NCBI GenBank assembly: GCA_024690635.1
Contig: JAILOW010000130.1
Span: 1-11,816, forward strand
Source of the DNA: Butyrivibrio sp.
GTDB lineage: Bacteria > Bacillota_A > Clostridia > Lachnospirales > Lachnospiraceae
Reading direction: 5' to 3'
Length of the DNA stretch: 11,816 nt
Part shown: piece after piece, positions 1 through 7,651 of the stretch
Position numbering within the stretch: position 1 is the first letter of the stretch
How the letters are laid out: each line of letters begins with the position of its first letter
Translations under genes and position numbers: made by a program
The notes under the pieces: generated by a model
Seen by the model: only the letters and a program-made list of their open reading frames with translations
Told to the model about the DNA's origin: nothing
The model's database searches: none

Positions 1-1
1 T

Positions 2-256
2 ATCACAGTTTATGCAGACAGAAGTTTCACATTCATCACAAAGACTCCACCTGCTGCAGTTCTTCTTAAGAAGGCAGCTAAGATTCAGAAGGGTTCAGGA
101 GTACCTAACAAGACTAAGGTTGCAACTGTTTCTAAGGAAGATGTTAGAAAGATTGCAGAGACAAAGATGCCTGACCTTAATGCTGTTGATATCGAGGGTG
201 CTATGAGCATGATCGCAGGAACAGCACGTAGTATGGGAATCGTAGTAGAAGACTGA
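2..256 (+). CDS. rplK: 50S ribosomal protein L11, C-terminal part (5' end outside window)
   Basis: The reading frame enters at base 2 and ends at TGA 254-256, giving the last 84 residues of L11 (full family length is about 141). The visible part includes the proline-containing segment [14 protein letters not shown] and ends [12 protein letters not shown], both diagnostic of L11. This portion is essentially the C-terminal domain, which binds the 23S rRNA GTPase-associated region and helps stimulate translation factors. The N-terminal domain, where thiostrepton-resistance prolines lie, is outside the window. rplA follows after only 13 bases, so the two genes are co-transcribed. Identity is clear from sequence; function is family knowledge. 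Confidence 0.97.
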   Translation: MTVYADRSFTFITKTPPAAVLLKKAAKIQKGSGVPNKTKVATVSKEDVRKIAETKMPDLNAVDIEGAMSMIAGTARSMGIVVED

Positions 257-269
257 TGGAGGATGAGAG

Positions 270-959
270 ATGAAACACGGAAAGAAATACTTAGAAGCTG
301 CTAAGCTTATTGATAAGACTCAGCAGTATGAAGCCGCTGATGCAATAGCTCTTGTTAAGAAGTCAGCTATTGCAAAGTTTGATGAGACTGTAGAGCTTCA
401 CATCAGAACAGGTTGTGACAGCCGTCACGCTGATCAGCAGATCAGAGGCGCTGTTGTTCTTCCTAACGGAACAGGTAAGACAGTTAAGGTTCTTGTATTC
501 GCTAAGGGTACAAAGCTTGACGAGGCACAGGCTGCCGGCGCAGATTACGTTGGTGGTGAGGAGCTTATTCCTAAGATCCAGAATGATGGATGGCTTGATT
601 TCGATGTTGTAGTTGCAACACCTGATATGATGGGTGTAGTTGGACGTCTTGGTAAGGTTCTCGGACCTAAGGGACTTATGCCCAACCCTAAGGCAGGCAC
701 AGTTACTATGGATGTAACTAAGGCTGTTAACGATATCAAGGCTGGTAAGATCGAGTACAGACTTGATAAGGCTAACATCATCCACGTTCCTGTTGGAAAG
801 GCATCTTTCACAGAGGAGCAGCTTGAGCAGAACTTCAACGCTCTTATGGATGCTATCACAAAGGCAAGACCTTCATCAGTTAAGGGTCAGTACCTCAAGA
901 GCATTACTCTTGCTACAACAATGGGCCCTGGCGTAAAGGTTGTATCAAACAAGTATTGA
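270..959 (+). CDS. rplA: 50S ribosomal protein L1
   Basis: A 229-residue protein, the usual length for bacterial L1, which forms the mobile L1 stalk at the ribosomal E site and in many bacteria represses its own operon by binding the mRNA leader. The signature [19 protein letters not shown] lies at about residues 125-143, and the N-terminus [15 protein letters not shown] is typical. The ATG at 270 has a GGAGG at 258-262 with 7-base spacing, which fixes the start. The gene sits 13 bases after rplK and is followed by a strong terminator, so it is the last gene of its transcript. Any L1 autoregulatory site would lie upstream of rplK, outside the window. Confidence 0.98.
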   Translation: MKHGKKYLEAAKLIDKTQQYEAADAIALVKKSAIAKFDETVELHIRTGCDSRHADQQIRGAVVLPNGTGKTVKVLVFAKGTKLDEAQAAGADYVGGEELIPKIQNDGWLDFDVVVATPDMMGVVGRLGKVLGPKGLMPNPKAGTVTMDVTKAVNDIKAGKIEYRLDKANIIHVPVGKASFTEEQLEQNFNALMDAITKARPSSVKGQYLKSITLATTMGPGVKVVSNKY

Positions 960-986
960 TGATTCAATATGCATAAATGAGAAAAG

Positions 987-1015
987 AGCTTCCACGTTTT
1001 GTGGAAGCTTTTTTT
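987..1015 (+). terminator. Intrinsic terminator after rplA
   Basis: A perfect 9-bp stem, AGCTTCCAC (987-995) with GTGGAAGCT (1001-1009), closes a 5-base loop and runs directly into seven T residues (1009-1015). A-residues upstream of the stem could extend pairing into the T-tract. It lies 27 bases after the rplA stop and should end the rplK-rplA transcript, separating it from the capA-like gene downstream. Confidence 0.93.
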
Positions 1016-1035
1016 ATCTTGTGTGCAAAAATAGA

Positions 1036-1060
1036 ATACCACTATATGTTGTGGTATACT
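1036..1060 (+). promoter_or_regulatory. Putative capA promoter with operator-like dyad
   Basis: A dyad, ATACCAC (1036-1042) and GTGGTAT (1051-1057), is separated by 8 bases. Its right arm overlaps an extended -10 element, TGGTATACT (1052-1060). If this -10 is used, the start site would fall near 1067, almost on the ATG at 1068. A weaker alternative is TTGTGT (1019-1024), 18 bases, then TATATG (1043-1048), with a start near 1055. No good -35 pairs with the extended -10. The overlap suggests a repressor site, but this is inference; AT-rich DNA yields such elements by chance fairly often. Confidence 0.45.
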
Positions 1061-1067
1061 TATATAT

Positions 1068-2315
1068 ATGAAGAGAAGTCATAAAAGAAAAAGCCAAATG
1101 GACGCAAGACTTTACGGCAGGATATTTCTTCTCACACTGGCAATTATTCTGGCGGTGGGAGTGCCTGCTCTTTTTATTGCGAACAGTATAAAGAACGCCC
1201 CTGTTGATGAGCAGGTTCTCTTTTCCTCCAAGCTTGAAGCAATACCACAGGCCATGGTGGCAGAGAATGTGGCTGTAGCACCTGATGAGAAAGTTGATAC
1301 TTCTTCTTTGGTCAATGAGGAGGATGAGGGCTACACCCATGTTATCGGGACTGCTGATGACGACTGCGTTACCCTTGGATTTGCGGGAGATATCCTTTTT
1401 GATGACAATTACGCTGCGGGTAACGCTTTCAAGATAAACGGCGGAAGACCGGAAGGAGTCATAGGAGAGAGTCTTCTTGAGATGATGAAAGGCGTTGACA
1501 TCATGATGGTGAACAACGAATTTCCTTACTCAAACAGAGGTTTTCCCACACCTGAAAAGACCTACACCTTCAGGGCAAAGCCTGAAACCGCATCTCTTCT
1601 TGATATGATGGGAGTTGATATTGTGGGACTTGCCAACAATCATGCCTATGATTACGGAGAAGAAGCTCTTTTGGATACCCTTGATACACTGGATAATGCA
1701 GGAATAGTCCACACGGGAGCGGGCAGAAACTTAGAGGAAGCATCCCATCCGATCTATTATGTCACCGAGAATGGAATGAAGATCGCAACTATCTGTGCAA
1801 CTCAGATAGAGAGGCTTGATAATCCCGACACGAAAGGCGCGGGAGAAAATACTCCCGGAGTTTTCAGATGCCTTGATGACACGCTGCTTCTTGAAAAAGT
1901 TCGTGAAGCCAGATCAAAGGATGCTTTTGTGGTGGTGTTCATCCACTGGGGAACGGAGAGCACCGAAGAAATCGATTATCTTCAGAGAGATCAGGCAAAA
2001 GAGATTGCAGATGCGGGAGCCAATCTGATAATCGGATCCCATCCCCATGTTTTGCAGAAGATCGATTATGTGGACGGGGTTCCGGTGGTATACAGCCTGG
2101 GAAATTATTTTTTCAATTCCAAGACGCTGGACACCTGCATGATCATAACCACCATTCACAGAGACGGAGGGGTAAATCTGCAGATGATACCTGCTTTGCA
2201 GAGCGGATGTACTCTGAAAGAAGCTACAGGATCTGAGCATATCAGGATACTGAGTGAGATGGCTGTAAGATCTCCCGGTATAAAAATTGACGAAAATGGG
2301 TATATAAGTCCTTGA
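1068..2315 (+). CDS. CapA-family (PGA_cap, metallophosphatase-like) membrane-anchored protein
   Basis: A 415-residue protein with a basic N-terminus (residues 1-18), one hydrophobic segment (about 17-38), a linker to about residue 98, and then a PGA_cap domain of the calcineurin-like phosphoesterase fold. Visible motifs are GD at 107-108, NNE at 149-151, ANNH at 189-192, HWG at 293-295, GSHPHV at 323-328 and YSLGNYFF at 342-349; these supply the expected metal-binding Asp, Asn, Glu and His residues. The basic end and single hydrophobic helix predict a domain outside the membrane. CapA relatives act in poly-gamma-glutamate capsule or cell-envelope polymer assembly, but no capB/capC partner lies here, so the substrate is unknown. 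The start is uncertain: ATG 1068 has no Shine-Dalgarno, and ATG 1098 (residue 11) has only a weak A/G-rich stretch upstream. Codon use looks more mixed than in the neighbouring ribosomal genes. The stop codon overlaps the -35 box of the rplJ promoter. Confidence 0.9.
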   Translation: MKRSHKRKSQMDARLYGRIFLLTLAIILAVGVPALFIANSIKNAPVDEQVLFSSKLEAIPQAMVAENVAVAPDEKVDTSSLVNEEDEGYTHVIGTADDDCVTLGFAGDILFDDNYAAGNAFKINGGRPEGVIGESLLEMMKGVDIMMVNNEFPYSNRGFPTPEKTYTFRAKPETASLLDMMGVDIVGLANNHAYDYGEEALLDTLDTLDNAGIVHTGAGRNLEEASHPIYYVTENGMKIATICATQIERLDNPDTKGAGENTPGVFRCLDDTLLLEKVREARSKDAFVVVFIHWGTESTEEIDYLQRDQAKEIADAGANLIIGSHPHVLQKIDYVDGVPVVYSLGNYFFNSKTLDTCMIITTIHRDGGVNLQMIPALQSGCTLKEATGSEHIRILSEMAVRSPGIKIDENGYISP

Positions 2316-2340
2316 CAAGTCTTCGCAGATATGTTAATCT
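2312..2340 (+). promoter_or_regulatory. rplJ promoter
   Basis: TTGACA at 2312-2317, a 17-base spacer, then TAATCT at 2335-2340 preceded by TG at 2332-2333, giving a sigma-A-type promoter with an extended -10. Transcription would start near 2347, just where the structured L10 leader begins. The -35 box overlaps the capA stop codon TGA (2313-2315), so the promoter is embedded in the end of the upstream gene. Confidence 0.8.
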
Positions 2341-2346
2341 ACTCAA

Positions 2347-2430
2347 GGTCGTCTGAAGAACGGACGCCATGCCGAAGACAGCAGGTGTTCCCACGGGAAC
2401 ATAAAGCGCACAGCACCTGCCGAGGAAAAG
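2347..2430 (+). promoter_or_regulatory. Ribosomal protein L10 leader RNA
   Basis: This segment matches the L10 leader family that precedes rplJ in many Firmicutes, with the characteristic GCCGAAGACAGCAGGTG (2371-2387) and CACCTGCCGAGG (2414-2425). Visible pairings are GGTCGTC with GGACGCC (2347-2353 with 2363-2368, one bulge), GCAGGTG with CACCTGC (2381-2387 with 2414-2420), and an inner hairpin GTTCC/GGAAC (2387-2391 with 2396-2400, sharing base 2387). In this family the L10-L12 complex binds the leader and represses rplJL. Its position between the rplJ promoter and rplJ supports the same role here. Confidence 0.9.
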
Positions 2431-2450
2431 TTTTTAATCAGACTTTTTAA

Positions 2451-2480
2451 CCTCTCGATGTCTTCGAGGGGTTTTTCTTT
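2451..2480 (+). terminator. Attenuator terminator in the rplJ leader
   Basis: An 8-bp stem, CCTCTCGA (2451-2458) with TCGAGGGG (2464-2471, one G-U pair), has a 5-base loop and is followed by TTTTTCTTT. It lies between the L10 leader and the rplJ ribosome-binding site, so it acts on the rplJL transcript itself. The left arm can instead pair with GAGGAAAAG (2422-2430): GAGG with CCTC (2451-2454) and AAAAG with CTTTT (2443-2447). That would form a competing antiterminator. In Bacillus subtilis the L10 leader works by L10-L12-promoted attenuation, and the same logic fits here. Confidence 0.82.
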
Positions 2481-2509
2481 GGCGGTAAATTCTATAAGGA
2501 GGTAAAGAG

Positions 2510-3076
2510 ATGGCAAAGGTTGAATTGAAGCAGCCTGTAGTTAATGAGATTTCAGAAAAGATCAAAGACGCACAGGCACTCGTACTTGTAGATCACCGCG
2601 GACTTACTGTTGCCGAGGACACTGAGCTTCGTAAGAAACTTCGTGAAGAAGGCGTAACGTACAAGGTTTACAAGAACACAATGATGAACTTCGCGTTCCA
2701 GGGAACCGACTTCGAGCAGCTTAAGGACTTTCTTAACGGTCCCAGTGCTATGGCTGTATCTACTACAGATCCTGCAGCACCTGCACGTGTTCTTTATGAG
2801 TTCGCAAAGAAGGCGAAGGCTCTTGAGATTAAGGGTGGTGTTATCGAGGGCAAGCTCTACGATGCAGCAGCAATGGCAGAGATTGCAGCTATCCCTTCAA
2901 GAGAAGTTCTTCTTTCAAGATTGCTTGGTTCTATGCAGTCACCTGTTGCAAACTTCGCTCGCGTTATCAAACAGATCGCTGAGAAAGGCGGAGAGGCAGC
3001 ACCCGCAGAAGAGACAGCTCCCGCTGAGGAAGCAGCAGCTCCTGCTGAGACAGCAGAAGCACCCGCAGCAGAGTAA
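2510..3076 (+). CDS. rplJ: 50S ribosomal protein L10
   Basis: A 188-residue L10, the stalk base protein that binds 23S rRNA through its N-terminal domain and carries L7/L12 dimers on its C-terminal helix. Typical features are the VDHRGLTVAEDTELRKKLRE segment (about 27-46), VYKNTMM (about 53-59) and a C-terminal helix at about 131-157. The start is set by AAGGAGGT (2496-2503) 6 bases before the ATG. After the helix comes a low-complexity tail (about 158-188) of Ala, Pro and Glu with repeated PAEE units, making the protein some 15-20 residues longer than many L10 proteins. It is co-transcribed with rplL 61 bases downstream and preceded by its leader and attenuator. Confidence 0.97.
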   Translation: MAKVELKQPVVNEISEKIKDAQALVLVDHRGLTVAEDTELRKKLREEGVTYKVYKNTMMNFAFQGTDFEQLKDFLNGPSAMAVSTTDPAAPARVLYEFAKKAKALEIKGGVIEGKLYDAAAMAEIAAIPSREVLLSRLLGSMQSPVANFARVIKQIAEKGGEAAPAEETAPAEEAAAPAETAEAPAAE

Positions 3077-3137
3077 TTTCTGTTTGCAGGCTTAACTACT
3101 AAATTGATTTTTATTAAAACTAACGGAGGAATATAAA

Positions 3138-3518
3138 ATGGCAAAGTTATCTACAGCAGAAATTATCGATGCTATCAAAGAGTTAACAGTACTCGAGCTT
3201 AATGATCTTGTAAAGGCTTGCGAGGAAGAGTTTGGCGTATCTGCAGCAGCAGGCGTTGTAGTTGCAGCAGCAGGTGCTGGCGCAGGCGCAGCAGCTGGTG
3301 AGGAGAAGTCTGAGTTCAACGTAGAGCTCACAGAGGTTGGCCCTAACAAGGTTAAGGTTATCAAGGTTGTTCGTGAGATCACAGGTCTTGGACTTAAGGA
3401 AGCAAAGGATCTCGTAGACGGCGCTCCTAAGATGATCAAAGAGAACGCTTCTAAGGCTGAGGCTGATGACATCAAGGCTAAGGTTGAGGCTGAGGGTGCA
3501 AAGGTTACACTCAAATAA
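3138..3518 (+). CDS. rplL: 50S ribosomal protein L7/L12
   Basis: A 126-residue L12. An N-terminal dimerisation and L10-binding segment (about 1-33) is followed by an Ala/Gly-rich hinge (about 34-55) and the conserved globular domain beginning [20 protein letters not shown], with the [15 protein letters not shown] motif that recruits and activates translational GTPases. GGAGG at 3125-3129 lies 8 bases before the ATG. The 61-base gap from rplJ holds this ribosome-binding site and no obvious promoter or terminator. L12 is present in several copies per ribosome, so its good ribosome-binding site fits the need for more product than L10. A terminator follows. Confidence 0.98.
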   Translation: MAKLSTAEIIDAIKELTVLELNDLVKACEEEFGVSAAAGVVVAAAGAGAGAAAGEEKSEFNVELTEVGPNKVKVIKVVREITGLGLKEAKDLVDGAPKMIKENASKAEADDIKAKVEAEGAKVTLK

Positions 3519-3537
3519 TACATTCTTATGTTCAATG

Positions 3538-3569
3538 AGAGGTCAGACATTGGTCTGGCCTCTTTTCTT
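3538..3569 (+). terminator. Intrinsic terminator after rplL
   Basis: GAGGTCAGAC (3539-3548) pairs with GTCTGGCCTC (3553-3562) around a 4-base loop, with one G-U pair, and an A-T pair can extend the base. The stem is followed by TTTTCTTC. It sits about 20 bases past the rplL stop and 30 bases before the rpoB promoter, separating rplJL from rpoBC transcription, at least in part. Confidence 0.88.
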
Positions 3570-3598
3570 CTATAGTTCTTTTTTCTAAAAAATAATCC

Positions 3599-3627
3599 TT
3601 GACATGAAATTTCAGTAGACGTATAAT
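3599..3627 (+). promoter_or_regulatory. rpoBC promoter, full consensus
   Basis: TTGACA at 3599-3604, exactly 17 bases, then TATAAT at 3622-3627: both hexamers match the sigma-A consensus perfectly, with an A/T-rich stretch upstream (3575-3597) resembling an UP element. Transcription would start near 3634, leaving an untranslated leader of about 100 bases before rpoB. Confidence 0.92.
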
Positions 3628-3633
3628 GGACAA

Positions 3634-3707
3634 TGCACTATTGTGGTGCAGTGGGTCTTTTTGCGCACTTTTTTAGTGTGCTTTGTTTTAGACCTCATAA
3701 AACCACT
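3634..3707 (+). promoter_or_regulatory. Structured leader of rpoBC, possible attenuator
   Basis: The leader opens with a hairpin, TGCACTA (3634-3640) with TGGTGCA (3644-3650). Next is a nested set: AGTGG (3650-3654) with CCACT (3703-3707), GTCT/AGAC (3655-3658 with 3690-3693), and an inner 7-bp stem, GCGCACT (3663-3669) with AGTGTGC (3675-3681). The inner stem is followed by TTTGTTTT, resembling an intrinsic terminator. Several arms can swap partners; for example CACTA (3704-3708) can also pair with TAGTG (3674-3678). I do not recognise a named family. Attenuation or autoregulation of RNA polymerase synthesis is inference. Confidence 0.55.
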
Positions 3708-3722
3708 AAAAAATATAAGAAC

Positions 3723-3729
3723 GGGGTGA
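3723..3729 (+). promoter_or_regulatory. rpoB ribosome-binding site that selects the start
   Basis: GGGGTGA ends one base before an ATG at 3730, too close to serve it, but lies 6 bases before the in-frame ATG at 3736. The second ATG, giving [13 protein letters not shown], is therefore the more likely start; the first would add only Met-Ser. Confidence 0.7.
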
Positions 3730-3735
3730 ATGTCA

Positions 3736-6700
3736 ATGGAAAAAAACAGATTACATCCTACCGGCTCTGGTAAGAATCTCAGAATGAGTTTCCAGCGCCA
3801 AAAGGAAGTCCTGGAGATGCCGAACCTGATCGAAGTTCAGAAGAACTCCTATCAGTGGTTTCTTGACGAAGGCTTAAAAGAAGTCTTTGACGATATTTCT
3901 CCAATTGAGGACTACAGTGGCAAGCTCAGTCTTGAATTTGTTGATTTCAAGCTTTGTGAAGACGAGATCGATAAAAACAAGAACACTATCGAAAAGTGTA
4001 AAGAGAGAGATGCTACTTTTGCTGCACCGTTGAAGGTAAAGGTTCGTCTTCATAATAAGGAAAAAGACGAGATCACAGAGCATGAGATATTCATGGGCGA
4101 TCTTCCTCTTATGACAGCTACCGGTACTTTCGTTATCAATGGAGCAGAGCGTGTTATCGTCAGCCAGTTAGTACGTTCCCCCGGTATCTATTACGATATC
4201 ACATATGATAAGATCGGTAAGGAGCTTATGGCTTGCACTGTTATCCCTAACAGAGGTGCATGGCTTGAGTATGAAACCGATCCTAATGACGTATTCTATG
4301 CTAGAGTGGACAGAACCAGAAAGGTACCGGTTACTGTTCTTATCAGAGCACTCGGAATCGGAACAAACGAGGAGATCCTTGAACTCTTTGGCGACGAGCC
4401 CAAGATCCAGGGAAGTTTCTCCAAGGATTCTTCTACCGATTACCAGAGCGGTCTTCTTGAACTCTACAGAAAGATCCGTCCCGGTGAGCCTTTAAGTGTT
4501 GAGAGCGCAGAGAGCCTTATCAACGCTATGTTCTTCGACCCCAGAAGATACGACCTTGCTAAGGTTGGAAGATATAAATTTAATAAGAAACTTCATTTCA
4601 AGAACAGGATCAACGGACATGTTCTTGCTGAGGATGTTGTTGATGAGACAACAGGCGAGATGATCGCAGCAGCAGGCACCAAGGTTGACCGTGCTCTTGC
4701 TACAGAGATCCAGAACTGCGCTATTCCTTATGTAATGCTTCAGGAAGAGGAGCGCAATGTTAAGGTTCTTTCCAATATGATGGTAGACATCACACACTTC
4801 ATCGAGTGCGAGCCCGAGCAGCTTGGTATCAATGAGGACGTTTACTACCCTGTTCTCAAAGAGATCCTTGAAGAGTATGCTGCAAAGAACGATCCCGAGG
4901 GCCTTGCAGAGACTATCAAGAAGCGTGTGCATGAGCTTATTCCCAAGCACATCACAAGGGAAGATATCATTGCTTCCATTAACTATAATATCCATCTTGA
5001 GTATGGAATCGGAAACGACGACGATATCGATCACCTCGGAAACAGACGTATCCGTTGCGTAGGTGAGCTTTTACAGAACCAGTATCGTATCGGTCTTTCC
5101 AGACTTGAGAGAGTTGTTCGTGAGAGAATGACTACTCATGATACCGAGGAGGTTTCACCTCAGACTCTTATCAACATCAAGCCCGTACAGGCTGCTGTAA
5201 AAGAGTTCTTCGGTTCATCACAGCTGTCACAGTTCATGGATCAGAATAACCCTCTTGGTGAGTTGACACATAAGAGACGTCTTTCAGCTCTTGGCCCCGG
5301 TGGTCTTTCAAGAGACAGAGCCGGATTCGAGGTTCGAGACGTTCACTATACACACTATGGACGTATGTGTCCTATCGAGACTCCTGAAGGACCCAACATC
5401 GGTCTTATCAACTCTCTTGCAAGCTATGCGAGAGTAAATGATTACGGATTTGTTGAGGCTCCTTACCGTAAGGTTGACATGACCGATCCTGAGAACCCCA
5501 GGGTTACAGATGAGGTTGAGTACCTTACAGCAGACGAAGAAGATAATTACCATGTAGCTCAGGCGAACACTCCTCTTGATGAGGAAGGTCACTTCAAGAG
5601 AAATACTGTTTCCGGACGTTACAAGGATGAGACTTCAGAATATCCCAAGACCATGTTCGAGTACATGGACGTGTCACCTCGTATGGTATTCTCAGTTGCT
5701 ACAGCACTCATTCCTTTCCTTGAGAATGACGATGCTAACCGTGCGCTGATGGGATCAAACATGCAGCGTCAGGCTGTGCCTCTTCTTACAACCGAGGCTC
5801 CTGCAGTTGGTACAGGTATGGAGCGCAAGGCAGCTGTTGACTCAGGTGTTTGTGTGGTTGCAAGAAAAGCAGGAACTATTGATTTCGTAGACAGTAAGCT
5901 CATTCAGATGACTTACGATGATGGTGAGAAGGAAGAGTACCACCTCATCAAGTTCCAGAGATCAAACCAGAGTAACTGCTACAACCAGAGACCTATCGTA
6001 TTCAAGGGCGACCATGTTGAGGCAGGTCAGGTTATCGCAGACGGTCCTTCAACTTCACAGGGTGAGCTTGGACTTGGTAAGAACCCTCTTATCGGATTCA
6101 TGACCTGGGAAGGTTACAACTACGAGGACGCTGTTCTCCTTTCAGAGAGACTTGTTCGTGATGATGTATTTACATCTGTACATATTGAAGAGTACGAGGC
6201 TGAGGCCCGTGAGACCAAGCTCGGACCGGAAGAGATCACAAGGGACGTTCCCGGTGTTGGTGATGACGCTCTTAAGGATCTTGACGATCGCGGAATCATC
6301 CGTATCGGTGCTGAGGTTCGTGCCGGTGATATCCTTGTAGGTAAGGTTACTCCTAAGGGAGAAACAGAGCTTACAGCAGAAGAGAGACTCCTCAGAGCTA
6401 TCTTCGGTGAGAAGGCAAGAGAGGTTCGTGATACATCTCTTAAGGTTCCTCACGGTGAATACGGTATCGTAGTTGATGCCAAGGTATTCACAAGAGAAAA
6501 CGGCGACGAGCTTTCACCCGGTGTAAACCAGGCAGTTCGTATCTATATCGCTCAGAAGAGAAAGATCTCCGTAGGTGATAAGATGGCCGGACGTCACGGT
6601 AACAAGGGTGTCGTTTCAAGAGTACTTCCTATAGAAGATATGCCTTATCTTCCTAACGGCAGACCTCTTGATATCGTGCTTAACCCCCTGGGCGTGCCTT

Positions 6701-7605
6701 CCCGTATGAATATCGGACAGGTCCTTGAGATCCACCTTTCACTTGCTGCAAAGGCTCTCGGATTCAACATCGCAACACCTATCTTTGACGGTGCAAACGA
6801 GATCGATATCCAGGATACTCTTGAGCTTGCCAATGATTACGTAAACACTTCATGGGAAGAGTTTGAAAAGAAATATAAAGACCTTGTTGATCCCGACATC
6901 ATGAGCTATCTCTATGAGAACAGAGATCACAGAGAGCTCTGGAAGGGCGTTCCTATCCACTCAGACGGAAAGGTTCAGCTGCGCGATGGAAGAACAGGTC
7001 AGAAGTTTGACAGTCCTACAACAATCGGACACATGCACTACCTCAAGCTCCACCACCTGGTTGACGATAAGATACACGCTCGTTCAACCGGTCCTTACTC
7101 ACTTGTTACACAGCAGCCTCTGGGTGGTAAAGCTCAGTTCGGCGGACAGCGTTTCGGTGAGATGGAAGTTTGGGCTCTGGAGGCTTATGGTGCCGCTTAT
7201 ACACTTCAGGAAATCCTTACAGTTAAGTCTGACGATGTAGTTGGACGTGTAAAGACTTACGAAGCAATCATCAAGGGTGACAACATCCCTGAACCCGGTG
7301 TGCCTGAGTCATTCAAGGTTCTTTTGAAAGAGCTTCAGTCACTCGGTCTTGATATCAAGGTTCTTCGTGAGGACAACACTGAAGTTGAGATTATGGAAAG
7401 CGTTGATTACACTGATTCCGATTATCGTTATGAAATAGAAGGCGATACTTCGGGACGCGATTACAAACAGGAATCATTCGAAGCCAACGGCTTCTCACAG
7501 CAGCATTTTGATGACAGCGGTGAGCTCGTAGCCGAAGAGGCAGAAGCAGATGATTTTGATTCCGATGAGTCTTTTGAAGATTTTGATTCAGAGGGCGAAG
7601 AGTAA
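3736..7605 (+). CDS. rpoB: DNA-directed RNA polymerase subunit beta
   Basis: A 1289-residue beta subunit (1291 if the ATG at 3730 is used), which with beta-prime forms the RNA polymerase active centre. The rifampicin-binding region [17 protein letters not shown] is intact. With the 3736 start, the residues equivalent to E. coli D516, H526 and S531 are D502, H512 and S517, all the sensitive type. The active-site loop [12 protein letters not shown] has the conserved lysines K949 and K957. Near the C-terminus, [20 protein letters not shown] is the clamp/switch region shared by the family. After the conserved core ends near residue 1220 there is a tail of about 69 residues with 27 Asp/Glu and only 3 Lys/Arg. 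The gene is 46 bases ahead of rpoC, with no terminator between, and is expressed from the consensus promoter at 3599-3627. Confidence 0.98.
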   Translation: MEKNRLHPTGSGKNLRMSFQRQKEVLEMPNLIEVQKNSYQWFLDEGLKEVFDDISPIEDYSGKLSLEFVDFKLCEDEIDKNKNTIEKCKERDATFAAPLKVKVRLHNKEKDEITEHEIFMGDLPLMTATGTFVINGAERVIVSQLVRSPGIYYDITYDKIGKELMACTVIPNRGAWLEYETDPNDVFYARVDRTRKVPVTVLIRALGIGTNEEILELFGDEPKIQGSFSKDSSTDYQSGLLELYRKIRPGEPLSVESAESLINAMFFDPRRYDLAKVGRYKFNKKLHFKNRINGHVLAEDVVDETTGEMIAAAGTKVDRALATEIQNCAIPYVMLQEEERNVKVLSNMMVDITHFIECEPEQLGINEDVYYPVLKEILEEYAAKNDPEGLAETIKKRVHELIPKHITREDIIASINYNIHLEYGIGNDDDIDHLGNRRIRCVGELLQNQYRIGLSRLERVVRERMTTHDTEEVSPQTLINIKPVQAAVKEFFGSSQLSQFMDQNNPLGELTHKRRLSALGPGGLSRDRAGFEVRDVHYTHYGRMCPIETPEGPNIGLINSLASYARVNDYGFVEAPYRKVDMTDPENPRVTDEVEYLTADEEDNYHVAQANTPLDEEGHFKRNTVSGRYKDETSEYPKTMFEYMDVSPRMVFSVATALIPFLENDDANRALMGSNMQRQAVPLLTTEAPAVGTGMERKAAVDSGVCVVARKAGTIDFVDSKLIQMTYDDGEKEEYHLIKFQRSNQSNCYNQRPIVFKGDHVEAGQVIADGPSTSQGELGLGKNPLIGFMTWEGYNYEDAVLLSERLVRDDVFTSVHIEEYEAEARETKLGPEEITRDVPGVGDDALKDLDDRGIIRIGAEVRAGDILVGKVTPKGETELTAEERLLRAIFGEKAREVRDTSLKVPHGEYGIVVDAKVFTRENGDELSPGVNQAVRIYIAQKRKISVGDKMAGRHGNKGVVSRVLPIEDMPYLPNGRPLDIVLNPLGVPSRMNIGQVLEIHLSLAAKALGFNIATPIFDGANEIDIQDTLELANDYVNTSWEEFEKKYKDLVDPDIMSYLYENRDHRELWKGVPIHSDGKVQLRDGRTGQKFDSPTTIGHMHYLKLHHLVDDKIHARSTGPYSLVTQQPLGGKAQFGGQRFGEMEVWALEAYGAAYTLQEILTVKSDDVVGRVKTYEAIIKGDNIPEPGVPESFKVLLKELQSLGLDIKVLREDNTEVEIMESVDYTDSDYRYEIEGDTSGRDYKQESFEANGFSQQHFDDSGELVAEEAEADDFDSDESFEDFDSEGEE

Positions 7606-7651
7606 TACTAACCCGTAACCAACGATTAACATACAGAAAAGAGGTTAACGA

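Noticed and set aside
12..206. 64-codon open frame overlapping the rplK fragment in another frame
   Set aside because: The L11 frame from base 2 is unmistakable; this Leu/Arg-rich frame is a shadow of it.
363..785. 140-codon open frame on the minus strand opposite rplA
   Set aside because: It lies wholly inside a clear L1 gene, shows no recognisable domain, and arises from the skewed codon use of rplA.
2287..2306. TTGACG followed by TATATA at the end of capA
   Set aside because: The spacer is only 8 bases, too short for a promoter; TTGACA at 2312 with a 17-base spacer is far better.
3077..3137. Possible regulatory site between rplJ and rplL
   Set aside because: The 61 bases hold a ribosome-binding site and AT-rich spacer; I saw no convincing promoter, hairpin or terminator.
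3092..3550. 152-codon open frame on the minus strand opposite rplL
   Set aside because: It is a low-complexity Ala/Ser/Thr product caused by the GCA-rich L12 hinge read backwards, with no independent evidence.
4492..5034. 180-codon open frame on the minus strand opposite rpoB
   Set aside because: It is antisense to a conserved region of beta, has no ribosome-binding site worth naming and no known motif.
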